Below are positions 1 to 7,192 of a stretch of DNA of 17,498 bases, in pieces. How positions within the stretch are numbered: the first letter of the stretch is position 1; each line of letters begins with the position of its first letter. The translations under genes were made by a program, and so were the position numbers. Below the pieces are notes generated by a model, which did not search any database, had not been told where the DNA came from, and was given only the letters and a program-made list of their open reading frames with translations. Source of the DNA: an uncultured Chloroflexota bacterium (GTDB lineage Bacteria > Chloroflexota > Dehalococcoidia > CAUJGQ01); the NCBI GenBank assembly GCA_937879875.1, contig CALFMN010000257.1, positions 1 through 17,498 of the forward strand. The letters are read 5' to 3'.

Positions 1-449
1 GCGTGATGGCCGTGCCGCGTGCCGCGCGCTACGCCCGCCTGACGCTGGCCGCCGCGGGGTCGCCGGTGGCCCCGGGGCGCGCCCGGCCGCCTGCTGCCCG
101 CCGGCCGGGCGCGCGTGCGCCAGCCCCAGGCCCACGCGCCCCAGCGCCCGTCCCTTGCTCCCCTGCTCCCCTGCCGCGGGGCAAGGCAGCGCGGCCCTCC
201 GACGGGCGCCTCACCCTGCCGGCACCGGTCAGGCGCCCGCGGCTCCGCGGGCCGTGCCACACCTCGAGCCCCAGCCAGCACATCCCTCCCCTTTTGCGGT
301 GCAGGGGCCGGGGGTATGAGGGCCGACCGCGGATCTCTTCGAATCCTACTCGTTCGGTCAATCCATGAACTTCGCTGCACGATGTACGCTCCGCCCAGAT
401 GCGGCGCCGCGCGGGCACGAGCGGTTGCCGCGGTGTTGGAGGCATGGTG
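1..449. other. Left-edge stretch without a supportable gene
   Basis: I see no convincing gene here. Open frames exist on both strands, but their products are Pro/Ala/Arg-rich shadows of GC-rich DNA with no recognisable domain. The stretch includes a C-rich run at about 148-175 with the octamer-like pattern CCCTTGCT/CCCCTGCT/CCCCTGCC, similar in style to the C-rich tracts found elsewhere in the window. A TGA at 4-6 could be the end of a gene lying to the left, which cannot be judged. Positions 438-449 carry the ribosome binding site of the next gene. Confidence 0.6.
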
Positions 450-1232
450 ATGCTCGCATTACCCGTGCAGCTAGCCCCTCGCTCGCTGCGGCTGTTCGTG
501 CTGCTGGTGATCGCGCCACTGGCTGCGCTGGTGCCGCTCTCGGTGAGAGCCGGGGCGCCCGGCGCAAACCCGGCGGCGGTGCGCTTCACGATCGCGATGC
601 AGGTGCAAGCGCCGAACGCGGCGTTCTCGCTGAGCGGCAGCGGCGTCGCGGATACCGGCGGAGACGTGCAACTGCACATGGATCTCAACGGTCCAGAGCA
701 GCACTCCATCGACTACATCATGGCCGGCGGCACGGCCTACCTGAGCCTCGACGGCGCGCCGTATGAGACCGTGGGACCAGGTTCCAACGGCGGGAGCATG
801 GGCGGCCTGGATGCGAGCTGCTTCTCGATGTCGTCGCAGGGCAACCTCGGCGACATCGCCACCTTGCTCGGTCCGTCTGCTACCGTTCAGAACCTCGGTC
901 CGGAGACGCTGGACGGCGCGACAGTCGATCACGTGCGCGTCCATCTGGATCTGGCGAGCGCACTGCAAAGCCTCGCGCCGCTGCTGCGGCAGACGCTGCT
1001 CGGCTGCGGCCTCTCCGCCGACCAGTTGAACGCGCTCTCGTCTCCGGAGGGCCAGATGGCGCTGGCCGGCTCGACGCTGAACCTCGATGCGTTTGTGGAT
1101 ACGGCGAATCAGTTCCCACGCCGCATCGACCTGGCGCTGGACTTCCCTGGTATTCCGGCGAACTTCACGCTGCAGGAGACGTTCACGCCGCTGGCCACGC
1201 CGGTCGCGATCACGCCGCCGCCGGGGTTCTGA
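450..1232 (+). CDS. Exported protein of unknown function, LppX/LolA-like in style
   Basis: The product has 260 residues. I chose the ATG at 450 because GGAGG at 438-442 lies 7 bases before it; an in-frame ATG at 444 would be too close. The N-terminus has a basic stretch (RSLR) followed by a hydrophobic core (LFVLLVIAPLAALVPL) and a plausible AGA signal-peptidase I site. No Cys follows, so it is secreted rather than lipidated. The mature part alternates hydrophobic and polar residues (VRFTIAMQVQ, AYLSLDG, VDHVRVHLDL, RRIDLALDF). This is a beta-sheet pattern like that of LolA/LppX_LprAFG-type lipid-carrier proteins, which often contain the phrase 'DG..VDHVRV'. Family membership is inference from pattern only. 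Two Cys residues in the mature chain could form a disulfide. It stands alone, with no clear operon partner. Confidence 0.75.
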   Translation: MLALPVQLAPRSLRLFVLLVIAPLAALVPLSVRAGAPGANPAAVRFTIAMQVQAPNAAFSLSGSGVADTGGDVQLHMDLNGPEQHSIDYIMAGGTAYLSLDGAPYETVGPGSNGGSMGGLDASCFSMSSQGNLGDIATLLGPSATVQNLGPETLDGATVDHVRVHLDLASALQSLAPLLRQTLLGCGLSADQLNALSSPEGQMALAGSTLNLDAFVDTANQFPRRIDLALDFPGIPANFTLQETFTPLATPVAITPPPGF

Positions 1233-1475
1233 GGCGGGGCGGCTCCCATCTCCCGGTTCTGTAACATCGGCAAGCCGGCTCCCTCAGATGCAGGGGGCAG
1301 GGGCTGGAGACGCGGCTCAGTCGGCTGCCTGTGGGCGCGTACCACGCGTGGCGCCGCCTCCGGTCCTCTGCAACACGCGACGTGCGGGTCAGGGCACGGT
1401 GTCGCGGCCAATCCGCCGTCTTCCGCTGATCGTTCCCACGATCGCTCCCGCTCTCCCATACCGCCTGTAGCCATC

Positions 1476-1700
1476 TCACGGTCTGCAAGCCTTCTGCGTG
1501 TGGGAGAGCGGGGCGGAGGATTGTGAGTCCCCTGCGGCGGATCGCTTACTCGCCGACGCGGATGGTGCCGCCGCGCAGACCGCCGCTGTTGCCTGCGCGG
1601 CGGCGCGGACCGTGGCATAGGAGCCGTCCGCCAGAACGGCTGTGAGGACAGGGGCGACCATCAGCGGAACGAGGGTCGCGCGACGCATCAAGTACAGCAT
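1476..1700 (-). CDS. Small putative secreted protein (74 aa)
   Basis: The product is 74 residues. A GAGGAG ribosome binding site (ctcctc at 1707-1712 on the plus strand) sits 6 bases before the ATG at 1700. The N-terminus MLYLMRRATLVPLMVAPV is a typical signal sequence (basic residues, then a hydrophobic core) with possible cleavage near ADG or VRAAA. The remainder is short, rich in Ala and Ser and of low complexity, with two Cys. No family is recognised. The good ribosome site and signal peptide argue that it is real; the low-complexity body and short length argue for caution. It may be a small envelope or secreted peptide, or a chance frame. Confidence 0.4.
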   Translation of the reverse strand: MLYLMRRATLVPLMVAPVLTAVLADGSYATVRAAAQATAAVCAAAPSASASKRSAAGDSQSSAPLSHTQKACRP

Positions 1701-2117
1701 CCGAGTCTCCTCACAGAGTTCGATCATCGAACGAAAAGATTGATATGGCTGCGTATACATGATCGCATGCAGGCTCCGCTTTCAGCCGGTGAACCGTACG
1801 TTCCTGAAGTCCATTGCATGGCGAAGCGCGGGCGAGCGCACACAAATCGTCTGCGCAAGGGTGCAACCGGCCCGGCACAGGCGTTGTGGCCGTTCCGTTA
1901 CCCCGTCGCCCTGTTGAAGGCACCCGCCGGGTTCGATTTCCAAATTGACCGGCCGAAAAGCCGTCCGCACAGGCGGTCCGGCATCGCGCTGGAGGGCGGG
2001 ACGCGCCGTCGGAGCCAGGCCACGACGACAGCGTCCAATCCTCGGCCGCCGTGTCATCCATAGAGCGGAACGCCGCTGTGCGGTTCCGTTGATGACTAAG
2101 TGAAAGGAAGACTCTCC
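1701..2117. other. Long leader/intergenic region before the pilin gene
   Basis: This stretch of over 400 bases has no convincing gene; open frames on both strands overlap one another and lack domains. It probably holds the pilin promoter and a long 5' untranslated leader. Visible elements are a TTGACC box at 1945-1950, a structured block at about 1961-2020 with GCACAGG (1967-1973) and GGGACGC (1998-2004) separated by a possible stem-loop, and a short hairpin just before the gene (CGGAAC pairing with GTTCCG, about 2066-2088). The ribosome binding site AAGGAAG is at 2104-2110. Confidence 0.5.
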
Positions 2118-2306
2118 ATGTCGATGATCGACCGCGTGTTCGTGCAGCTGACCAGTGCCTTCTACGGCGCCCGCGACGAAGAGGGCCAGGGCTTGGCCGA
2201 GTACGGCCTGATCCTGGCGCTGGTGGCCGTGCTCTGCGTGGCCGCGCTCACCACCCTCCAGGGCGGCATCAGCGGCACGCTCAACAAAGTCACCGCCAGC
2301 CTGTAA
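2118..2306 (+). CDS. Flp/Fap-type pilin subunit
   Basis: The product is a 62-residue prepilin of the Flp family, the major subunit of tight-adherence (Tad) pili. The ATG at 2118 is preferred over the in-frame GTG at 2100 because AAGGAAG (2104-2110) is spaced 7 bases from it. The diagnostic part is a short polar leader followed by EEGQGLAEYGLILALVAVLCVAAL: a processing site after Gly, Glu at mature position +5 in the GLAEYG motif, and a single hydrophobic helix. Flp pilins are cleaved by a TadV-type prepilin peptidase, inserted in the membrane and polymerised by TadA/B/C. None of those genes is in this window, so this is an orphan pilin locus here. A strong hairpin terminator directly follows, making it monocistronic. 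Confidence 0.92.
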   Translation: MSMIDRVFVQLTSAFYGARDEEGQGLAEYGLILALVAVLCVAALTTLQGGISGTLNKVTASL

Positions 2307-2324
2307 AGGCAACGGCGGCCCATC

Positions 2325-2359
2325 GATGCCCCGGCAGTCGGCCTGGCTGCCGGGGCATC
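2325..2359 (+). terminator. Strong hairpin terminator after the pilin gene
   Basis: A perfect 13-bp stem (GATGCCCCGGCAG at 2325-2337 against CTGCCGGGGCATC at 2347-2359) with a 9-base loop begins 18 bases after the pilin stop codon. There is no clear T-run after it, as is common in high-GC bacteria. It may also serve the convergent lipoprotein gene that ends at 2420. Confidence 0.75.
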
Positions 2360-2419
2360 TTCACGTGTGCCGATCGACGCGGCATGGCGCCCTGGGCGAC
2401 GAGACGCATGCCGGTGTGG

Positions 2420-3241
2420 CTATTGCTGCGTGCCGCGCACGGCGTTGAGGTGGGCGGCGCCGGCCCGCGTCAGCGCCAGCGCGGCGTCCATATTGCCGCC
2501 GCTGATCGGCGCGCCCTCGTCGAACAGCGCCTGTGAAAAGCCGATGACTTCCACCTCGCCCAGCAGCGCGTTGCAGAGCGTTACCCCGGCGAGTTGGCCG
2601 TTCGGCCCGCGGCCGCCGAAGCTGTTGCAGCGCAGCGGAAAGCCGGCAGCGGGCACATCGACGCTGGAACTGTTGGTGTAGGGCGCGGCCGGCGCCTGGC
2701 CGTCGAACACGGCCCGCGCGGCATCCGCATCGGGAAAGACCAGATACACGATCGCATCGCTCGCATCCGGACCGCTCAGCGTGACATCGACCTCGCCCAG
2801 CACACCGTGGGCACGCGCCAGATCGTTGATGAAGAAGTCGGCCGCGCCCACCGATGGCCCGGAGAAGCCGGGCGGCAACTCGTCCGGCGGGAACGGCGAG
2901 GCGAGCAGGGCGCGGTAGAGCGCGGCGGTCGCGGGAGGCGGCGCGGGCGTCGGGGACGGAGTGCTGTGCGCCGGCGTGGGGCTGGGAGTGGACGGCGGGG
3001 TGGATGCTGCCGACGGGCTCGCCGCGCCTGGCGATGCGCCTGGCAAGGGCGTGCCCTGCGCGAGCACAGGCGTTTGCTCATCGACCGGCACGGTTGCCGT
3101 CGAGCTGGCTTCGACCAGCGGCGCGCTCGTCGGCGGCGTCGTGCGCTGCAGGCCGACGAACGATCTGCCGTTTCCTCCGCTGCTGCACGCCATGAGCAGG
3201 AGCGCGAAAAGCGGCGCAGGCATGGATCGCGCACAGCGCAT
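2420..3241 (-). CDS. Lipoprotein with Pro/Ser/Thr-rich linker
   Basis: The product has 273 residues from ATG at 3241; an internal ATG at 3223 would leave a shorter signal (MPAPLFALLLMAC). The lipobox LLMAC puts the lipidated Cys at residue 19, so it should be anchored to the outer face of the cytoplasmic membrane. Residues about 30-105 are a flexible linker of Pro, Ser, Thr and Ala with PSPTPA repeats, as in surface lipoproteins that must cross the wall. Residues about 106-273 form a compact domain with patterns such as DAIVYLVFPDADAARAVFDGQ and a repeated GEVDV/GEVEV strand, plus two Cys. No family is recognised. It may be a ligand-binding or stress lipoprotein; no function is claimed. It is transcribed in the same direction as the GGDEF-like gene upstream, with 289 bases between them. 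Confidence 0.8.
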   Translation of the reverse strand: MRCARSMPAPLFALLLMACSSGGNGRSFVGLQRTTPPTSAPLVEASSTATVPVDEQTPVLAQGTPLPGASPGAASPSAASTPPSTPSPTPAHSTPSPTPAPPPATAALYRALLASPFPPDELPPGFSGPSVGAADFFINDLARAHGVLGEVDVTLSGPDASDAIVYLVFPDADAARAVFDGQAPAAPYTNSSSVDVPAAGFPLRCNSFGGRGPNGQLAGVTLCNALLGEVEVIGFSQALFDEGAPISGGNMDAALALTRAGAAHLNAVRGTQQ

Positions 3242-3530
3242 CGCGGCCCTCGCGTCTTTCGGGCCAGTGTAGCGCCTCCGCGGCCCCGCGAGCGGCTGGC
3301 CCAGGCGCGAGGGTTGCCGACGCGGCCCCTATCTCTGAAGGCGCTGAGGTGCAGGGCAAACGCCCCGCCCGCCGCACTCAGCTCGTGCTGCTGTTGGTCG
3401 GCCGGCTCATGCTCGCTCTCGCGGCCTCGCTGCGACCGTCATCGCGGTTACAGCACCAGCGACGGGGCGGCTGCAAGCCCGGCGGCTCAGCGGTGAGGAA
3501 GGGAGCGTTGCGCGCCTGCACGGCGCCGCG
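3242..3530. other. Intergenic gap upstream of the lipoprotein
   Basis: Just under 300 bases between two minus-strand genes. It probably holds the lipoprotein promoter. I see no gene, strong hairpin or repeat in it. Confidence 0.5.
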
Positions 3531-4130
3531 TCAGGCGAGCGCGGGCGGCAGCTCGTGATCGGTCCAGCGACGATCGGTTCCCGCCGGAGAGCCATCGTGG
3601 GCGGCGCCATCCGCTACGGTTGTCACGCGGCCGGCGCCGAAGAGGTGCGCGCCGTCGTCTGCCGCCTCGAACAGCGCCTGCATCGCCTCCTCGATCAGCA
3701 GGGCCGAGAGTGTGTTCCGCTCGCAGGGGATGCGTACGCTCAGGCCGAGCCGCACGGGCACGCGCTCCACATGCCCATCGAGGCGGAAGGCCCAGCGTAC
3801 GCGGTCGTGTACGCGCTGCGCCAGGTGCAGCGCGTCGTCCGGCGAACGCAGGTGGCTGGCGAAGGCGAGGAAACGGCCGTCGCCCAGATGCGCGGTGCGG
3901 TCGGCGCGGCGCAGGCTGCCGCTGAGCGCCTGCGACACGCCGAGCAGGCCGAGATCGACGAACGGCGCGCCGTGTTGCCGCCGCAGCCAGGCGACGTTCG
4001 GCACGCCGAGGGCCAGCACGGCGAGCCCGCGTTCACCCGCCAGCTCGCGCCGGTAGGCGCGGTCGAGCTGGCTGCTGAACAGGGCGATGCCGGAAAGCCC
4101 GGTCAAGTTGTCATAAATGGTTGAGTCCAT
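3531..4130 (-). CDS. Degenerate GGDEF-domain protein
   Basis: The product has 199 residues from the ATG at 4130; the frame stays open further upstream, but that extension is Arg/Pro-rich and unlikely to be coding. The domain begins with DNLTGL (residues 7-12), the usual D-x-LTGL start of diguanylate cyclase domains. It continues with the expected helix-strand pattern (GLAVLALGVPNVAWLRRQHG, then LRRADRTAHLGDGRFLAF). The catalytic GGDEF signature is replaced by GDGRF (residues 83-87), so cyclic-di-GMP synthesis is unlikely. Such degenerate domains usually bind GTP or c-di-GMP, or act as protein docking modules. There is no membrane segment or sensor domain, so it is a cytoplasmic single-domain protein. 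It lies near a Flp pilin and could be linked to c-di-GMP signalling, but that is inference. Confidence 0.72.
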   Translation of the reverse strand: MDSTIYDNLTGLSGIALFSSQLDRAYRRELAGERGLAVLALGVPNVAWLRRQHGAPFVDLGLLGVSQALSGSLRRADRTAHLGDGRFLAFASHLRSPDDALHLAQRVHDRVRWAFRLDGHVERVPVRLGLSVRIPCERNTLSALLIEEAMQALFEAADDGAHLFGAGRVTTVADGAAHDGSPAGTDRRWTDHELPPALA

Positions 4131-4161
4131 GACCGTCTCGCTCCAGATCAGGGTCCGTGTG

Positions 4162-4189
4162 AGTATCGAAGCGATCCGATCGTTCTGAA
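4162..4189 (-). promoter_or_regulatory. Candidate promoter of the GGDEF-like gene
   Basis: Read on the minus strand: TTCAGA (4184-4189), a 16-base spacer, then GATACT (4162-4167), about 31 bases before the ATG at 4130. This is a fair sigma-70-type match only. Confidence 0.3.
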
Positions 4190-4332
4190 GCCGGGGCACG
4201 ATCGTGACGTGAGTAGAGCATCGCCGACCCTCGCGCCCGCTGGAGTCCGTGCCCCGCAATCGTCGCTCGTCAGGCTGCTCCGGGTGCGGTAGGCTGGGCT
4301 TCACCCATTCGGGCCGGGGAGGCCGTCCGCGC

Positions 4333-5289
4333 ATGGCTGCCAGCGAACGGGCGTTGCAACGCCCGCGGCCCGTCTTCGGCCTGCCGGGCGCTGTCGTAAC
4401 GGTCGCGCTCATCGTCGTGCTCTGCCTGTTCTGGGGGCTGACCTACACGGTCGTCAAGGCGGCGCTGCACGACGCCTCGCCGCTGATGCTGGCCGTGGCC
4501 GCGCGCGGCGCCGGCGTGCTGCCGGCCGTGGCCTTCGCGCTGGTCCTCGGCGGGCCATTTCCGCGCGACCGGCGCTTCCACGGCTTCGCCCTGCTGCTGG
4601 GCGTGTTCAACGTGGCCGGGCTTTCGGGGCTGATCAACCTGGGCTCGGAGCACGTCAGCTCCGGCGAGGCGTCGCTGATCGTCTACGCGCAGCCGCTGCT
4701 CGTGGCGTTGGCGGCGCGGCTGTGGCTGGGCGAGCGCGGCGGGTCGCGGCGGGCGTTCGGGTTGCTGCTGGGCTTCGCCGGACTCGCCGTGGTGCTCAGC
4801 GACCGCATCCACCCCGGCGCCCATCCGCAGTGGCTGGGTTACGCCGAGCTGTTCGGCGCGGCGCTCTGCTGGACGGTCAGCACGCTGCTCTTCAAGCGCG
4901 TGCCGCCCGGCGCGCCGCTGATCTGGCTGACCATGCTGCAATACACCTACGGCGTGCTGCCGCTGATTCCCTTGATGCCCTTCACCGAAACGGTGCGGCT
5001 GGATCTGACGCTGCACCTCGCCCTGCTGCTGGTGCTGCTGGGCGCGATCATCGGTCCGATCGGCTGGCTGATCTGGCTCTATCTGCTGGAACGCGGCGAA
5101 GCCTCGGTCGTCAGCGGCAACGTCTTCTTCGTACCGCTCGTCGCCGTGCTCTCCGGCGTCGTCTTCCTCGGCGAGGCGCTGCATCCGCTGGTGGGCGCAG
5201 GCGCGGCGCTGATCGCGCTCGGCATCGCGCTGGTGAACCGCAGCGCGGCGCAACCGCTTGTGCCTGCTCCGGGCTCGGACCCGGCGTAG
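4333..5289 (+). CDS. EamA/DMT-family transporter
   Basis: The product is an integral membrane protein of 318 residues from ATG 4333, chosen because GGGGAGG (4316-4322) lies 10 bases upstream. It shows the ten-helix layout of drug/metabolite transporters, with two EamA repeats. The first opens with VTVALIVVLCLFWGLTYTVVKAAL, the typical 'FWG...K' start, and includes VSSGEASLIVYAQPLLVALAARLWLGER, the usual end-of-repeat signature. The second repeat runs from LGYAELFGAALCWTVSTLLFKR to FFVPLVAVLSGVVFLGEAL. Family members export amino acids, nucleotides, metabolites or drugs; substrate cannot be told from sequence. It is followed 86 bases later by the crotonase-like gene and may be co-transcribed with it. 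Confidence 0.9.
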   Translation: MAASERALQRPRPVFGLPGAVVTVALIVVLCLFWGLTYTVVKAALHDASPLMLAVAARGAGVLPAVAFALVLGGPFPRDRRFHGFALLLGVFNVAGLSGLINLGSEHVSSGEASLIVYAQPLLVALAARLWLGERGGSRRAFGLLLGFAGLAVVLSDRIHPGAHPQWLGYAELFGAALCWTVSTLLFKRVPPGAPLIWLTMLQYTYGVLPLIPLMPFTETVRLDLTLHLALLLVLLGAIIGPIGWLIWLYLLERGEASVVSGNVFFVPLVAVLSGVVFLGEALHPLVGAGAALIALGIALVNRSAAQPLVPAPGSDPA

Positions 5290-5324
5290 CGCAGCGGCCG
5301 TTCCCTATTCCCTGCCCCCTCCTG

Positions 5325-5359
5325 CCTGTACCCTGTACCCCGTACCCTCTACCCTTCAC
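5325..5359 (+). repeat. Degenerate heptanucleotide tandem tract
   Basis: Five tandem 7-mers in fixed register: CCTGTAC, CCTGTAC, CCCGTAC, CCTCTAC, CCTTCAC. A looser C-rich lead-in runs from 5301 (TTCCCTATTCCCTG). The tract ends 4 bases before the GGAGG ribosome binding site of the next gene. It resembles heptameric short tandem repeats known from cyanobacterial intergenic DNA. Confidence 0.8.
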
Positions 5360-5375
5360 CATCGGAGGCAGCTTC

Positions 5376-6191
5376 ATGGCTTACGAGAACATCCTCTACA
5401 CCGTCGCCGGCCCGATCGCCCGCGTCACGCTGAACCGGCCGGAGGTACGCAACGCGCAGAGCTGTCCGCTGCTCGAGGAGATGGACCGCGCCTTTTTGGA
5501 AGCCGAGGCCGATCCGGAGGTGCGCGTGATCGTGCTCTGCGGCAACGGCGAGACCTTTTCAGCCGGCCACGACCTCGGTTCGCCGCAGCAGCGCGCCGAC
5601 ACGGAGGCGCGGCCGGCGGTCGGCCTGCCCGGCCGCTACAAGCGCATCTGGGATCTGTACATCGATATGGGGCTGCGCTGGCGCAACCTGATGAAGCCGA
5701 CGATCGCGATGGTGCAGGGCTACTGCATCTTCGGCGGCTGGATGATCGCCACGGCGATGGACCTGATCGTGGCGGCGGACGACGCGAGGTTTTTGGCCTC
5801 GCACTTCCAGTACTTCTCCGTGCCCTACGACGTCGGCCCGCGCAAGGCGAAGGAGCTGCTCTTCCAGGAGCGCTTCATGCACGCCGACGAAGCGGAGCGC
5901 GCCGGGCTGGTGAACCTCGTCGTGCCGCGCGAACGGCTGGAAGCGGAGACACTGGCGATCGCCAACCGCATCGCCGAGAACGATCCGTTCTACCTGCGCC
6001 TGGTGAAGACTTCGATTAACTCGGCGCAGGACGCGATGGGCTACAGCAACTTCCTCAAGTCGGCGATGCACACCTACATGCTCTCCTCCGAAGCCGCGGC
6101 GCACACGCCGAAGGAGCCGCAAAGCGGCGGCCGCCGCCGCTACAGCTCGGTCGACCGCGCCCTTGAGCACGAGCGCGGGACGAGGCAATAG
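5376..6191 (+). CDS. Crotonase-superfamily (enoyl-CoA hydratase/isomerase-like) protein
   Basis: The product has 271 residues from ATG 5376, with GGAGG at 5364-5368 spaced 7 bases. It has the full crotonase fold: the first oxyanion-hole strand GETFSAGHDL, the second GYCIFGGWMIATAMDLIVAADDARF, and the C-terminal helices after ERAGLVNLVVP. In classical enoyl-CoA hydratase the two catalytic glutamates lie in GGG-x-E-L and in the following FGQPE. Here these places read FGGWMI and LASHFQY, so both acids are absent. The CoA-binding scaffold is kept, but ordinary hydration of enoyl-CoA is doubtful. It may catalyse another acyl-CoA reaction. The extended C-terminal tail (about residues 245-271, rich in Arg, Ser and Glu) is variable sequence. 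It shares strand with the EamA gene upstream. Confidence 0.88.
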   Translation: MAYENILYTVAGPIARVTLNRPEVRNAQSCPLLEEMDRAFLEAEADPEVRVIVLCGNGETFSAGHDLGSPQQRADTEARPAVGLPGRYKRIWDLYIDMGLRWRNLMKPTIAMVQGYCIFGGWMIATAMDLIVAADDARFLASHFQYFSVPYDVGPRKAKELLFQERFMHADEAERAGLVNLVVPRERLEAETLAIANRIAENDPFYLRLVKTSINSAQDAMGYSNFLKSAMHTYMLSSEAAAHTPKEPQSGGRRRYSSVDRALEHERGTRQ

Positions 6192-6229
6192 AGAACAGGG
6201 CGGATGGCGACAATTGGATTTCGACCACG

Positions 6230-7192
6230 ATGATCAATGCTGATAAGCCGCATCTGTGGAAGCCGGATATCGCCGCCTCGGTCGATATGTTCAACAATTG
6301 GTTTATACAGTTTGCGCCAGCGACCTACCGGGATACGCGCGCTCAGACCGTCACGGCGGTGAAGGAAGCGCTCGCCATACTCGATGACATGCGGGCGTTG
6401 ACGCCGGCCACGCTTCAGGCCAACCCGCGTATCATCGCGACGCTGCGGATGTGTACTGCCCCGCCCATCGCCCGCGACCGGCTTACCGGACTGGCACACG
6501 CGCCTGCCGGCCTCGTCAAGGCGATGGAATTGAAGGGGCAAATACCGCGGACGCTCGCGGCAGATCACATTCCCGGGTCGCTGCAAAGCATTTGCTCGGT
6601 GATCTCGAGGCTCATCGACGAGGACATCTTCCCATGGCTGGCCGAAGGCGCGCGGCCGAGCGACACCGCGCGCAACCGCGCTTCGACGATCGTCGCCGAT
6701 CGGCTGACCGGCTCGCTCTCCGACCCGCTGATCCGCAATGCACAGGAACAGCGCCAGCTCGCGACGGTCGAGGAATTCCTAACCCGGTTAGGCTACGAAC
6801 GGCGTGCGCCACGGAGCGAGCAGCTGCTCACGGAGATGGCACGAGGGACATTCACATTTCGGCTCAATGTGCCTATCAGAGGTGGGCGTGAGAAGACGGT
6901 CAATATCCCGGTCGATGCCGTCATCCAACCGCACCGGCCTCGTGCCGACGGGTTCCCAATCCTGATCGAGGCAAAATCGGCGGGTGACTTCACGAACACA
7001 AACAAGCGCCGCAAAGAGGAGGCAACCAAAATCCGCCAGCTACGTGACGAGTATGGTGAGACGACTCAGCTAAACCTGCTTCTCTGCGGGTACTTTGATA
7101 GTGGGTATCTCGGCTATGAAGCGGCGGAGGGACTCGACTGGGTCTGGGAACACCGCCTGGACGACCTGTTGCAACTGGACATCGCGCCATGA
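6230..7192 (+). CDS. XamI-family type II restriction endonuclease
   Basis: The product has 320 residues and is recognised as a XamI-type restriction enzyme (prototype specificity GTCGAC, same as SalI). An N-terminal helical region (MINADKPHLWKPDIAASVDMFNNWFIQFAP and the following RDTRAQT) is typical of the family. The nuclease core is near the C-terminus: VDAVIQ (Asp229), then ILIEAKSAGDFTNTNKRRKEEA, where E247-A-K249 completes a D...ExK metal-dependent site, followed by QLNLLLCGYFD. It cuts unmodified DNA to protect against phage and plasmids. Its stop codon overlaps the start of the methyltransferase (ATGA, 7189-7192), so the pair is translationally coupled. The start at 6230 has no strong ribosome site, which may keep nuclease levels low. 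GC of a 60-base line inside it (7021-7080) is 53%, against 78% in a line of the dehydratase gene, which points to horizontal acquisition. Exact specificity is inferred from family only. Confidence 0.88.
   Translation: MINADKPHLWKPDIAASVDMFNNWFIQFAPATYRDTRAQTVTAVKEALAILDDMRALTPATLQANPRIIATLRMCTAPPIARDRLTGLAHAPAGLVKAMELKGQIPRTLAADHIPGSLQSICSVISRLIDEDIFPWLAEGARPSDTARNRASTIVADRLTGSLSDPLIRNAQEQRQLATVEEFLTRLGYERRAPRSEQLLTEMARGTFTFRLNVPIRGGREKTVNIPVDAVIQPHRPRADGFPILIEAKSAGDFTNTNKRRKEEATKIRQLRDEYGETTQLNLLLCGYFDSGYLGYEAAEGLDWVWEHRLDDLLQLDIAP

Noticed and set aside
330..360. tRNA T-arm-like TTCGAATCC string
   Set aside because: No acceptor, D or anticodon arm can be built upstream; TTCGAA is simply a palindrome.
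29..709. 226-codon minus-strand frame at the left edge
   Set aside because: Overlaps the start of the exported protein and has no domain; composition is typical of a shadow.
1342..1351. 10-bp palindrome CCACGCGTGG
   Set aside because: Isolated short palindrome in GC-rich intergenic DNA, not near a start codon; expected by chance.
1782..2312. Minus-strand frame covering the pilin gene and leader
   Set aside because: It lies antisense to a clear Flp pilin and has no recognisable motif.
4270..5253. Long minus-strand frame across the EamA gene
   Set aside because: Antisense shadow; Gln/Arg/His-rich with no recognisable fold, while the plus strand encodes a clear ten-helix transporter.
4722..5375. 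Upstream extension of the crotonase frame
   Set aside because: It overlaps the EamA gene in another frame, is Arg/Ala-rich, and the ATG at 5376 has an ideal GGAGG site.
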